Part shown: piece by piece, positions 1 to 9,400 of the stretch
How positions within the stretch are numbered: position 1 is the first letter of the stretch
Layout of the letters: the number at the start of each line of letters is the position of its first letter
NCBI RefSeq assembly: GCF_018130165.1
Contig: NZ_JAFCLZ010000001.1
Location: forward strand, 186,001-250,000
Source: Bradyrhizobium sp. JYMT SZCCT0180
Lineage (GTDB): Bacteria > Pseudomonadota > Alphaproteobacteria > Rhizobiales > Xanthobacteraceae
Length of the DNA: 64,000 nucleotides
Direction of reading: 5' to 3'
The notes under the pieces: generated by a model
What the model was told of the DNA's origin: nothing
Database searches by the model: none
What the model saw: the letters and a program-made list of their open reading frames with translations, nothing else
Translations under genes and position numbers: made by a program

Positions 1-143
1 GCCGAAATCACCAGCAACAGCGCGCCGATCAGGGCAAAGAAAGTGGCGCGCTGCGATCTGGTGAGCCACCGCATCACCAAAAAGTAGAACGGCGAGACGA
101 ACGCCCCCGCCATCAAACCACCGACGATCCAGAAATCCGCCAT
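1..143 (-). CDS. Membrane protein, partial (N-terminal 47 residues)
   Basis: The gene reads leftward from an ATG at 143 and runs off the window edge. The visible 47 residues start MADFWIVGGLMAGAF and form two hydrophobic stretches (about residues 4-24 and 33-47) separated by a short basic segment (RWLTRSQR), so this is probably an integral inner-membrane protein. The rest lies outside the window, so no family can be assigned. Its upstream side carries a dispersed repeat, and the next gene on the same strand begins far away at 1345, so it is probably a separate transcription unit. Confidence 0.6.
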   Translation of the reverse strand, partial: MADFWIVGGLMAGAFVSPFYFLVMRWLTRSQRATFFALIGALLLVIS

Positions 144-240
144 CTCAGCCCCCTGAGTTTCTCGTAAGCCAGAGATACACGGGAGGCGTTGAAGGGCGTT
201 GCGGAGGTGGAGTCGGATTTTAGTAAAATTGTATCGACCC

Positions 241-363
241 GTAGGGTGGGCAAAGCCACCGGGTCGCGCGAATGCGCGCCCGATGACAGGCTCCGCGTGC
301 CCACCATTACACGATCGGGCTAGAATGGTGGGCACGGCGCAAGGGCGCCTTTGCCCACCCTAC
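241..363. repeat. Dispersed inverted repeat, GTAGGGTGGGCAAAG family (copy 1)
   Basis: The element begins GTAGGGTGGGCAAAG and ends CTTTGCCCACCCTAC, the exact reverse complement, with internal GTGCCCACCAT and ATGGTGGGCAC arms. A second copy with the same ends lies at 49809-49894. It is intergenic, contains no plausible gene and looks like a REP/MITE-like palindrome. It fills most of the 144-370 gap. Confidence 0.8.
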
Positions 364-370
364 ATGTTCG

Positions 371-1345
371 TCACACCGTCAGAACCGTAGACCCCGTGGT
401 CTTGCGCGCGGCGAGATCGGCATGGGCCTTGGCCGCGTCCTTTAGCGGATAGGTCTGGTGCACCTCGATCTTGACCGCGCCTGATTTCACCACCTCGAAC
501 AATTCGTTCGCCATCGCCACGAGATTCTCGCGCTTGGCGGCGTAGGTGAACAGCGTCGGGCGGGTGACGTAGAGCGATCCCTTCGCAGCCAGCAGGCCGA
601 GGTTGAGCGGTTCGACCGGACCGGAGGCCGCGCCGAACAGCGCGGCGACGCCGAGCGGCGCCAGGCAATCGAGCGATTTCAGGAACGTGTCCTTGCCGAC
701 GGAATCATACACCACGGGCACCTTGGCGCCGCCGGTGATTTCGTCGACCCGTTTTACGAAATCCTCCTTGGTGTAAATGATCGTGTGGGCGCAACCATGG
801 GCTTGCGCGAGCTTCGCCTTCTCCTCACTGCCGACGGTGCCGATCACGGTGGCGCCGAGATGCTTGGCCCACTGGCCGAGGATCAGGCCGACGCCGCCGG
901 CGGCGGCATGCAGCAGGATGGTATCGCCGGATTTGACGCGATAGGTCTGGCGGATCAAATATTGCGTGGTCAGACCCTTCAGCATCATCGCGGCCGCGGT
1001 CTTGTCATCGATGCCGTCGGGCAGCTTCAGCAGGCGATCGGCCGGAATCAGCCGCGCCTCGGAATAGGCGCCAAGCGGCGAGGCGCCATAGGCGACGCGA
1101 TCACCGGGCTTCAGGTCGGTGACGCCGGGACCTACTTCCTCGACCACGCCGGCGCCCTCGCTGCCGAGCCCGCTCGGCAGTTGCTGGGGATAGACCCCCG
1201 AGCGGTTGTAGATGTCGACGAAGTTCAAACCAACCGCGGTGTGGCGGATGCGCGCCTCGCCGGGGCCGGGCTTGCCTACCTGGACTTCCTCCCAGCTAAG
1301 GACCTCGGGACCGCCGGTCTTATGAAAACGAATGGCGTGCGTCAT
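371..1345 (-). CDS. Zinc-independent quinone oxidoreductase (MDR superfamily)
   Basis: This 324-residue protein matches the usual length of zeta-crystallin/QOR-type NADPH:quinone reductases, cytosolic enzymes that reduce quinones or activated alkenes. An N-terminal GroES-like domain (about 1-115, with GSEGAGVVEEVGPGV near 61-75) is followed by a Rossmann domain with AAGGVG at 148-153. The zinc-binding Cys/His residues of alcohol dehydrogenases are not apparent. It is the last gene of a minus-strand cluster after the Rieske gene, 51 bp away, so it may act on an intermediate of the same pathway. The substrate cannot be read from sequence; the family call is firm. Confidence 0.88.
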   Translation of the reverse strand: MTHAIRFHKTGGPEVLSWEEVQVGKPGPGEARIRHTAVGLNFVDIYNRSGVYPQQLPSGLGSEGAGVVEEVGPGVTDLKPGDRVAYGASPLGAYSEARLIPADRLLKLPDGIDDKTAAAMMLKGLTTQYLIRQTYRVKSGDTILLHAAAGGVGLILGQWAKHLGATVIGTVGSEEKAKLAQAHGCAHTIIYTKEDFVKRVDEITGGAKVPVVYDSVGKDTFLKSLDCLAPLGVAALFGAASGPVEPLNLGLLAAKGSLYVTRPTLFTYAAKRENLVAMANELFEVVKSGAVKIEVHQTYPLKDAAKAHADLAARKTTGSTVLTV

Positions 1346-1396
1346 GGGATGCTTCTTCCTTCGGGTGGGATGAAAAGAGAAAAATGTTGCGGCGGT

Positions 1397-1843
1397 TCAG
1401 GTCTCGATGATGACGTAGCTGTCCTCGACATGGACCGCGAACGTCTCGGCCACGTAAGGGCCCTTCTCGAGGTCTTCAAGACCTTTGGCAAGATCTTCGA
1501 CAAGTGCTTCGCCGCTTTCGATCGCGACCGGATAGGAGCGGATCTTGAAGCGCTTCGGATCGAAATATGATTGGCCGTTGCGCATGTCGAATTCCCAGCC
1601 GTGCCAGGCGCAACGCAGCAGTTCGCCGACCCGCGAGCGCCGATAGACGCCCGGCTCCGGCGAGGTCAAGCGCGCCACGCACGCCGCCTTTTCCAGCGGC
1701 GCACCGGCATGCGGACAGCGATTGAGCAACGCGAAGAACTCGCCATTGACGTGGAACACGACGATATCGCGGCCTTCGACGCCGAAAACCTTGTTGCCGC
1801 CGGGCGGGATGTCTGACGTGCGGGCGACGATGTGCCGGGTCAT
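1397..1843 (-). CDS. Rieske [2Fe-2S] ferredoxin-like protein
   Basis: A 148-residue single-domain Rieske protein. The cluster ligands are visible as C43-P-H45 (NRCPHAGAPLE) and C78-AW-H81 (LRCAWHGWEF). No catalytic dioxygenase domain follows, so it is likely an electron-transfer partner or an oxygenase-associated ferredoxin. Its ATG overlaps the TAA of the upstream amidohydrolase by one base (TAATG at 1845-1841), which implies translational coupling and a shared pathway. A 17-residue insertion between the motifs (about 55-72) is typical of the nitrite-reductase-small-subunit/Rieske superfamily. The electron acceptor is unknown. Confidence 0.85.
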   Translation of the reverse strand: MTRHIVARTSDIPPGGNKVFGVEGRDIVVFHVNGEFFALLNRCPHAGAPLEKAACVARLTSPEPGVYRRSRVGELLRCAWHGWEFDMRNGQSYFDPKRFKIRSYPVAIESGEALVEDLAKGLEDLEKGPYVAETFAVHVEDSYVIIET

Positions 1844-2955
1844 TATAGTTTGTACACCCCGCGCGCATTGCTCGAGAAAATCTTCTGCCGCTCGATCTCC
1901 GACAGCGGGGTCCTGAACGCGAAGCGCGGATCGTCAAAATCCCAATGCGGGTAATCCGACGAGAACAGCAGGCGATCGACACCGACCCATTCGATCAGCG
2001 AGCGCAGATGTTTTGCCTCGTCCGGCTCGTCGATCGGCTGCGTCGTGAACCAGAAATGCTCCTTCACATATTCCGACGGCTTGCGCTTCAGGTGCGGCAC
2101 CTCGCTGCGGAAGGTCTCGAAATGCCGGTCCATCCGCCACATGGCGGGCGGGATCCAGCCGAAGCCGCCTTCGATGAACACGATCTTCAGGTTCGGGAAA
2201 CGTTCAGGGATTCCTTCGAGCACGAGGCTGCAGAGCATCGACGCCATGGTATGCGCGTTGCTCTGGTGCTCCTCGGCATAATAAGACGGCCAGCCGCCAC
2301 CGGTCGGCGCGTGCCCGCCATAGCCGCCGACGTGAATGCCGAGCGGCAGGCCGAGCTCCTGGGCGCGCTCATAGATCGGCCAGTAACGCCGCCGCCCCAG
2401 CGGTTCGTTGGCGCGCGGGCAGACGTTGATCTGCACATAGCGGCCGGTCTTGGCGCAGCGTTCGATCTCGGCGATGGCGAGCGCGGTGTCGTCCTGTCCG
2501 GCGAGGATCGAGGCCTTCAGGCGCGGATCGCGATCCGACCAGAAGGCGAGCTGCCAGTCGTTGATGGCGCGCTGGATCGCGGCGCCGAATTCGAGATTCT
2601 GCTGCGAGAAGATGAAGAGGTCGAGCACCTGCAAAATGCCGTACTCGACATCGAGGGGATCGAGGTGCTGCTTCTGCATGAAGGCAAGATCGGAACCCGG
2701 AGGCCCGCCGGTCGGCGGCCACGCGTCACGCCGCGCGATCAAGGGCGAAGAGCGCGGATAGGGCGTGGTGCCGATGTAGGGCGTGCGAAGATGGCTGCCA
2801 TACTCCCTGAAATGCTGTTGCCAGCGCTTCGTCATGAACTGGTCGAGGTCGCTATGCGCATGAATGCTCGGATGCACGTCGCAATCGATGATCCGCAGCC
2901 GGCTCTTGGCGGCGACTTCCTGTTCAAGAATCGGGCGGTCGATGACATCACTCAT
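1843..2955 (-). CDS. Amidohydrolase 2 (ACMSD-like) family protein, copy A
   Basis: A 370-residue TIM-barrel metal-dependent hydrolase or decarboxylase of the Amidohydro_2/ACMSD group. Visible metal-site motifs are D26-V-H28 (DCDVHPS), the mid-protein GIHVGG histidine and the late FSSDYPHWDF segment. Relatives decarboxylate or hydrolyse aromatic-derived acids. It is paralogous to the next upstream gene (2977-4038): both have a DCDxHP start and an SDYPHWxFD ending. The ATG at 2955 follows AAGGAGG. It overlaps the Rieske start, so the amidohydrolases, Rieske protein and quinone reductase probably form one operon. The substrate is unknown. Confidence 0.85.
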   Translation of the reverse strand: MSDVIDRPILEQEVAAKSRLRIIDCDVHPSIHAHSDLDQFMTKRWQQHFREYGSHLRTPYIGTTPYPRSSPLIARRDAWPPTGGPPGSDLAFMQKQHLDPLDVEYGILQVLDLFIFSQQNLEFGAAIQRAINDWQLAFWSDRDPRLKASILAGQDDTALAIAEIERCAKTGRYVQINVCPRANEPLGRRRYWPIYERAQELGLPLGIHVGGYGGHAPTGGGWPSYYAEEHQSNAHTMASMLCSLVLEGIPERFPNLKIVFIEGGFGWIPPAMWRMDRHFETFRSEVPHLKRKPSEYVKEHFWFTTQPIDEPDEAKHLRSLIEWVGVDRLLFSSDYPHWDFDDPRFAFRTPLSEIERQKIFSSNARGVYKL

Positions 2956-2976
2956 GCGATCCTCCTTGGTAGAATG

Positions 2977-4038
2977 TTAAGCCGCAAGCTTCAGCCGCGG
3001 AAACGTCTCAAGCGGATTGTCGGCGCACATACGCTGCACGATGCTGGCCGGCAGATGCGGCGGCATCGCGTCATCGCCGTCGAACTGCCAGTGCGGATAA
3101 TCGGACGCAAACAGGAACATCTTGTCGGAACCGATCTGTTCGATGATATCGGCAACACCAGCCGCATCCGGCGGGCCATCGAACGGCTGCATGGTGACGC
3201 GAAAATGATCGCGGATGATCGCGGCCGGTTCGCGCTCGACCCAGGGCACCTCGACGCGCACGCCGCGCCAGGTCTTGTTGGCGCGCCACATGAAGGCGGG
3301 CAGCCAGCTGACGCCTGATTCCATCAGCACCACTTTGAGGCCGGGGAATTTGCCGAACACGCCCTCATAGACCAGGCTCAGTATCTGGGCCTGAAACGCC
3401 TGCGCCTCCATCAAATAAAATTCGTAGCGGTAGGACGGCCAGCCGACCGAACTCGGCGCGCCGCGATACTGGCTGCCGGCATGGATCGCGATCGGGAGCT
3501 TGTGTTTCTCGGCGGCCTGGTACACCGGCCAGAAGTGCCGCTTGCCGAGCAGCTGATCGCCCTGCGCCAGCACCAGCACGGAGACAAAACGATTGTCGGC
3601 GGCCCTGCGTTCGATTTCCTCGACAGCGAGATCCGGCGCCTGCATCGGCACCACGATCGAGGCGCTCAAACGCGGATCCTTTGCCAGCCATTCGGCCGAT
3701 ATCCAGTCGTTGATCGCCTTGCAGAAGTCTGCCGCCATATAGGGATCGAACACCGCCTGCGCGCCGTAGAGCACGTTGCAGATCGCGTGGCTGGCGCCGA
3801 GCTGGTCGAACGCACCGCGCTGCACCATCGCCAAATCACTGCCCGGCTTGCCCATCGCGGGGCGCCAGTCGGCGCGGCCGGACAGCGGCATGCTCGGCGG
3901 ATAGGAATTGAGATCGAGGCCGTCGATGGCGCGGCTGACGACCTGCTCTTTCCAGTGATCGTCGAGATAGGGCAGCAGCGTGGTGCGGGTTCCGCCCACC
4001 GCGGGATGGATGTCGCAGTCGATCCGCGTGGCGCTCAT
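2977..4038 (-). CDS. Amidohydrolase 2 (ACMSD-like) family protein, copy B
   Basis: A 353-residue paralogue of the downstream amidohydrolase. I chose the ATG at 4038 (MSATRIDCDIHPAV) because the metal motif D9-I-H11 then sits where the family has it and an AGGGAAA ribosome-binding sequence precedes it. The open frame continues upstream to 4209, but that extension is Arg-rich and unlike the family. The late FASDYPHWQFDG motif is present. It is the first gene of the leftward cluster, 21 bp before copy A. The 243-bp gap to the divergent sulfite dehydrogenase should hold both promoters. Confidence 0.84.
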   Translation of the reverse strand: MSATRIDCDIHPAVGGTRTTLLPYLDDHWKEQVVSRAIDGLDLNSYPPSMPLSGRADWRPAMGKPGSDLAMVQRGAFDQLGASHAICNVLYGAQAVFDPYMAADFCKAINDWISAEWLAKDPRLSASIVVPMQAPDLAVEEIERRAADNRFVSVLVLAQGDQLLGKRHFWPVYQAAEKHKLPIAIHAGSQYRGAPSSVGWPSYRYEFYLMEAQAFQAQILSLVYEGVFGKFPGLKVVLMESGVSWLPAFMWRANKTWRGVRVEVPWVEREPAAIIRDHFRVTMQPFDGPPDAAGVADIIEQIGSDKMFLFASDYPHWQFDGDDAMPPHLPASIVQRMCADNPLETFPRLKLAA

Positions 4039-4281
4039 GCGCGTTTCCCTGGAATATCTCGTTATTGGCGACCGTTCCGCCGCGCCGCAAATGTGCCGCC
4101 GATGCCCCGGCAGCGCAAGGGTCGAGCGTGGAAACCGACCGGGTGGCAGACCTTGGATGGACGCATAGCGAGCGAAATCCGCGGCTTGCGGCACGGCGGC
4201 AAAGCGCAAATACTCGCATCAAGCGGGCCGGGAAAGATTCCACCTGAACCCGCAAGAAACAAGGACCGGGGGAGAAACGTT

Positions 4282-5568
4282 ATGACGCATACGGAGCGGA
4301 AGGCCGCCAGTAGCGAGAACAGCATGCAGATCGACCGGCGCAGATTCCTGGGGAGCACGGGTCTTGCTGCCTTCGGCATCACCCTCGGCATTTCCGGCGG
4401 CGGCGCCGGCATTCCCGCCGCCTATGCACAAGGCGCCGCGCCCGCAGCGGCCGCGCCGAAGGGGCCGCAATATCTGAAATTCCCCGGCAAGAATGAAAAG
4501 CTCGTCCTGCTCGGCGACAAGCCGCTGGTGGCGGAGACGCCGGAGAGCCTGCTCGACGACGACACCACGCCGATCGAAAAATTCTTCATCCGCAACAACG
4601 GACAGCTGCCCGAAGAAACGAAGAATCCCGACGCCTGGAAAATCACCATCGACGGCGAGGTCAACAACAAGATCGAGATCACGCTCGGCGAGTTGAAATC
4701 GAAATACAAGGCAGTGACGCGGCGCATCGTGCTGGAGTGCGGCGGCAACGGCCGCGGGGCGTTCTCGCCGCCGGCGCGCGGCAACCAGTGGAGCAATGGC
4801 GGGGTCGGCTGCGCCGAATGGACCGGCGTGCCGCTTGCCGATGTGCTCAAGAGCGCAGGGCTGAAGCCAAGCGCAAAATACACCGCGCATTATGCCGCCG
4901 ATTTGCATCTGTCCGGTGACGCAACCAAGCCGACCATCTCGCGCGGCGTTCGGATCGAAAAAGCGATGGATCCCAACACGCTGATCGTATGGGCCATGAA
5001 CGGCCAGCCGCTGCCGAACATCCATGGCGGGCCGGTGCGCCTGATCGTGCCGGGCTGGCCCGGCTCGGCATCGCAAAAATGGCTGACGCGCATCACCATC
5101 CGCGACAAGGAACATGACGGGCCGGGCATGACCGAATTTTCCTATCGCGTTCCGATCAAGCCGATGATCCCGGGCGACAAGGGCGACCCGGCGAATTTCC
5201 GGATCCTGGAATCGATGCCGGCTCGCTCTGTCATCACCAGCCCGGCGAACGGCGCCAAGTTCGCCGCCGGGACGAAGGAGCTGAAACTGCGCGGCGCGTC
5301 ATGGGCCGGCGATCTCACGGTCAAGCAGATCGACGTCTCGACCGATTTCGGGGCGAGCTGGCAGCGGGCGAAACTGGAAAAGCCGAAGAACAAATATGAC
5401 TGGCAGCGCTGGACCGCGAGCGTGAAGCTGGCTTCCGACGGCTATTTCGAAATCTGGACCCGCGCGACCGATTCAAAGGGAACGATGCAGCCGCACCAGG
5501 CCGGTTTCTGGAATCCGCAGGGCTATGGCGGCAACGCCATGCACCGGATCGCGGTGCTGGTGGGCTGA
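4282..5568 (+). CDS. sorA: Sulfite dehydrogenase, molybdopterin subunit (SorA/SoxC-like)
   Basis: A 428-residue molybdenum-cofactor enzyme that oxidises sulfite to sulfate in the periplasm. A twin-arginine signal (IDRRRFLGSTG, residues 17-27) precedes an Ala/Gly-rich export segment ending near AYAQ. The oxidoreductase domain carries the cofactor-binding Cys153 in LECGGNGRG, and a dimerisation domain fills roughly 300-428. The ATG at 4282 follows GGGGGAG; longer frames upstream lack a signal. Its TGA overlaps the ATG of the cytochrome c gene by one base, the arrangement expected for SorAB. SoxC is the close alternative, but no other sox genes are visible. Confidence 0.85.
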   Translation: MTHTERKAASSENSMQIDRRRFLGSTGLAAFGITLGISGGGAGIPAAYAQGAAPAAAAPKGPQYLKFPGKNEKLVLLGDKPLVAETPESLLDDDTTPIEKFFIRNNGQLPEETKNPDAWKITIDGEVNNKIEITLGELKSKYKAVTRRIVLECGGNGRGAFSPPARGNQWSNGGVGCAEWTGVPLADVLKSAGLKPSAKYTAHYAADLHLSGDATKPTISRGVRIEKAMDPNTLIVWAMNGQPLPNIHGGPVRLIVPGWPGSASQKWLTRITIRDKEHDGPGMTEFSYRVPIKPMIPGDKGDPANFRILESMPARSVITSPANGAKFAAGTKELKLRGASWAGDLTVKQIDVSTDFGASWQRAKLEKPKNKYDWQRWTASVKLASDGYFEIWTRATDSKGTMQPHQAGFWNPQGYGGNAMHRIAVLVG

Positions 5569-5915
5569 TGCTGCGAGCTTTGGGAATGGCGGTCGCCACA
5601 CTGCTGTCGATGACGCCGGCGATCGCCCAGACCGCCTTCACGCCGCGTGACGAAAGCCCGGAGGAATTTGCCGCCGGGGCCGGCCGCGACGAGACCTTCT
5701 ATGCCTGCACCGCCTGCCATGGCTTCAAGCTCGTGGCCCAGCAAGGTTTGACGCGCGCGCAGTGGGACGATTCGATCAACCTGATGATCAGGCGTCACAA
5801 CATGCCGCCACTCGACGACAAGGATCGCGCCGTGGTGCTGGGCTATCTCGAAGCTGCCTATCCGCCGCGGCCGCCGGCGGGTCGCGGCGGCTGGCAGAAC
5901 CCGTTTGCCAAGTGA
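5568..5915 (+). CDS. sorB: Cytochrome c subunit of sulfite dehydrogenase (SorB-like)
   Basis: A 115-residue exported c-type cytochrome. Residues 1-20 form a signal peptide ending TPAIAQ. The single haem site is C47-TA-C50-H51, with a probable axial Met79 in RRHNMPPL. Translational coupling to the molybdopterin subunit (TGATG at 5566-5570) indicates that it is the electron acceptor in a SorAB-type complex, passing electrons from sulfite to the respiratory chain. The length and the single haem agree with SorB. It is the last gene of the pair; a long intergenic region follows. Confidence 0.8.
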   Translation: MLRALGMAVATLLSMTPAIAQTAFTPRDESPEEFAAGAGRDETFYACTACHGFKLVAQQGLTRAQWDDSINLMIRRHNMPPLDDKDRAVVLGYLEAAYPPRPPAGRGGWQNPFAK

Positions 5916-6437
5916 GGCGACGCGGTTCGCACAGCGGCGGCGGCGCTGGTTCTTCATTTGAACCGGACAATAGAGGTTCCCGACATCAGAACCGGGGCCG
6001 GTTCCTTGCGCTCGCGGCTCCGGATCATCCGAGGTACCTCCGCTGCGCAGTAGAGGGAAAAAACGGCATGAGCGTAGGTTAGGCGCCGCAGGCAAGCATT
6101 ACTTGCCATCTGCTGTCCGTAAAACGGCGACGTACCGAACTCTCCGTTTCTTCCAAGTGGCAGCGTTGGTGCCATCGGCAGGCTCTTTCAAGACTTCCGC
6201 CTTTCTGAAAGCCAACCGGACGCGCGTTTGTACGCGTGAGCCCAGTTCTGTGACGAGCAGATAGGCCGAGCCCTGCCAACTTTGTGCAGTCTGGGGGAGA
6301 ACGGCAACAGCACCTTTCAGCAACCACTACGTGACCGGCCCCCTTCTCGCTGCCATCGCTGACCTCAAGGGAGATGGCAAATTGGATCTTGAGTGCGGGC
6401 ACTACTCGCCTCGCATGGTCTCAAAGGGAGAAGTCAA
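5916..6437 (+). pseudogene. Intergenic region with an eroded VCBS/FG-GAP blade
   Basis: Positions 6279-6320, read in the frame of the downstream gene, encode LCSLGENGNSTFQ, which resembles the VSVLLGNGNGTFG strand of that gene's blades. After a frame change, 6310-6390 encodes a segment with TGP..AAIADLKGDGKLDLE, the calcium-loop half of a blade. Stops in both frames prevent translation into the gene start. It therefore looks like the relic of one more blade (or of a paralogue's end). I recognise nothing in 5916-6270. Confidence 0.6.
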
Positions 6438-9400
6438 ATGGCGATAACGTTTGCCACACACACCGACTATGCCGTTGGACCTCAGCCGCAATTCATCACC
6501 AATGGAGACCTGAACTCCGACGGTGTCCTTGACCTGGTCGTTGCGGACCGGAGCGGCGGGTTTGTTTCAGTGCTGCTCGGGACCGTCAATGGCACCTTTC
6601 TGGCACCCACGAACTATTCGACTGGATCGGGCAGCAGGATGGTAAAACTGGGTGACTTTGACAATGACGGGGCGCTTGACATAGCGGTCACGAACAACAG
6701 TTCCCAGAATGTTTCAGTATTACTTGGAAACGGCGATGGCACTTTTGGGGCAGCGACGAACTTCGCGGCAGGGTCGGGCCCTTTTGGTTTAACCGTTGGG
6801 GACTTCAATTCTGATGCCATGCTCGACCTTGCGGTAGCAAACGTAGGCTCGAACAACGTATCTGTGTTGCTCGGCAACGGTAATGGTACATTTGGTCCGG
6901 CCTTGGACATCGCGGTAGGACAAGGTCCGAGTGATGTTACCAACGGCGACTTTAATGGTGACGGGGAGCTTGACCTCGCCGTTTCGAGCAGTGGGGCCAA
7001 CTACCTATCGGTGCTGATCGGAAATGGTGATGGCACCTTCAGCCCACCAATTAATTTCGCTACAGGCCCATACAATCCATATCGTATCACTACCGCCGAT
7101 GTTAATGGGGATGGCAAGCTTGACCTACTAACAGCCAATGCCGTCTATGATAACGTGTCGGTACTGCTTGGAAATGGCAATGGCAGCTTTGGGGCGGCCA
7201 CGGCCTTTACGACGGGGCCAGAGCCTTTTGCTATCGAAGTGGCCGATTTTAACGATGATGGCAAGCTTGATGTGGCTGCCGCAACCATTGGCAATAATAA
7301 GATCGCGGCACTGCTCGGCTTAGGGGACGGTACGTTTGCCGCGCCGCTTCATTTTGACGTCGGCTCTAGCCCCCAATCTCTCACGAGTGGGGATTTTAAC
7401 GGAGATGGCAAGCAAGATATAGCTGCTTCCAATGTTTTCAGTGGCAGCGTTTCAGTTCTGCTGAATACAACAACAACACCCAACAACGCTCCAGTTATCA
7501 CCTCCAACGACGGTGAGTTGGCTGTCTTCTACCCCTTCGATGAAACGGGCGGTTCGATCGCGCACGACCAGCAGGGCGAGCACGATGGGACGATTATCGG
7601 CGCCACTCACGTGCCGGGAGTGACAGGTAACGCCCTGCAATTCAATGGATCGTCGGATTATGTCAGCGTGCCCGATTCACCCGATTGGAATTTGGGAAGC
7701 GAGTTCACCATCGAGTTCTGGGCCAACTTCAATTCCGTCCCCGATGGTGGCCAGGGAGGCGGCTTAGGGGGTGTCCCGATAGGGCAAGATGAAGGTGGCG
7801 GATCACGGAATAAATGGTTCTTCGAAGTCTTTTCCGGGGGGATCGGCTTCCACGTCAACACAACCAGCGGAGAGCTCTTCTTTATTGCCGCCCCGTTTGA
7901 GCCCACACCCGGACAGTGGTACGCGTTCGCTCTCACCAAGTCTGGATCGTCCTACCAGTTTTATGTCGACGGGCAACTTGTCGGCTCGGCCGAAGCGACA
8001 TTGGCCATCCCGGATGTCGCCGCGCCGCTGATGATCGGGCGGGCCGAGGAAGCTTTTTACTTCGATGGCCAGCTTGACGGTGTGGCAATTCATCACCGCG
8101 CGTTGTCGCCAGCCGAGGTCCAGCAGGGCTATCAGGATGGCGCAACGACGCCAGATGCAATCTCTGCAACAATCTCGATATCCGAAAATACCACCGCGGT
8201 AACGACGGTAACGGCGACCGACCCCGATGCTGGCCAAACTCTGAGCTATTCAATCGTTGGCGGCGCTGATGACGCGCTGTTCACGATCGACACGGAGACC
8301 GGCGCGCTCGCCTTCGTCACGGCGCCTGACTTCGAGGCTCCAGCCGACGACGGTCCCAACAATGTCTATGACGTGACCGTGGAGGTCTCGGATGGCAACG
8401 GCGGCACAGATACGCAAGCAATCGCGGTCACCGTGACAGATGAGAATGAGGCCCCGACCATCACCTCCAACGACGGTGAGTTGGCTGTCTTCTACCCCTT
8501 CGATGAGACTGGCGGTTCGATCGCGCACGATCAGCAAGGCGAGCACGACGGAACAATTTTTGGCGCCACTCACGTGCCGGGAGTGACGGGTAACGCCCTG
8601 CAATTCAACGGTTCGTCGGATTATGTCAGCGTGCCCGATTCACCCGATTGGAATTTGGGAAGCGGCGACTTCACCATCGAGTTCTGGGTCAATTTTAACT
8701 CCATCCCCGGCGGCGGCCTCAATGGTGACGCCCCCATAGCGCAAGACGAAGGTGGTGGAACAACGAACAAGTGGCTCTTGAATTTTAACGGGAGCAGCAT
8801 TGACTTTCACTTCGTCAACCCATCCCTCGGAGGGAGTGTCTCTATTTCTGCACCATTTGAGCCGGCAACCGGACAGTGGTACGCGTTCGCTCTCACCAAG
8901 TCTGGATCGACCTACCAGTTTTATGTCGACGGGCAACTTGTCGGCTCGGCCAACGAGACATTGGTCATCCCGGATGTCGCCGCGCCGCTGACAATCGGGC
9001 AGGCCGAGGGAGCTCTTTACTTCGATGGCCAGCTTGACGGTGTGGCAATCCATCACCGCGCGTTGTCGCAAGCCGAGGTCCAGCAGGGCTATCAGGATGG
9101 CGCAGCAGCGCCAGATGCAATCTCTGCAACAATCTCGATACCCGAAAATACCACCGCGGTGACGACGGTTGTCGCAACCGATCCGGATGCTGGCCAAACT
9201 CTGAGCTACTCAATCGCTGGCGGCGCTGATGCCGAGCTGTTCGCGATCGACACGGAGACCGGCGCGCTCGCCTTCGTCACGGCGCCCGACTTCGAGGCTC
9301 CAGCCGACGACGGCACCAACAATGTCTATGACGTGACCGTGGAGGTCTCGGACGGCAACGGCGGCCTCGACACACAGGCCATATCGGTCACCGTGACCGA

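Noticed and set aside
785..1570. 261-residue open frame on the plus strand
   Set aside because: It is antisense to the quinone reductase and Rieske genes, which have clear family motifs. The product has no domain and reflects GC-rich antisense frames.
1945..3318. 457-residue open frame on the plus strand
   Set aside because: It runs antisense across both amidohydrolases and has no recognisable domain. The overlapping minus-strand genes are certain.
6099..6323. 74-residue leftward frame upstream of the RTX gene
   Set aside because: It has no ribosome-binding site or known domain and overlaps the eroded VCBS blade on the other strand.
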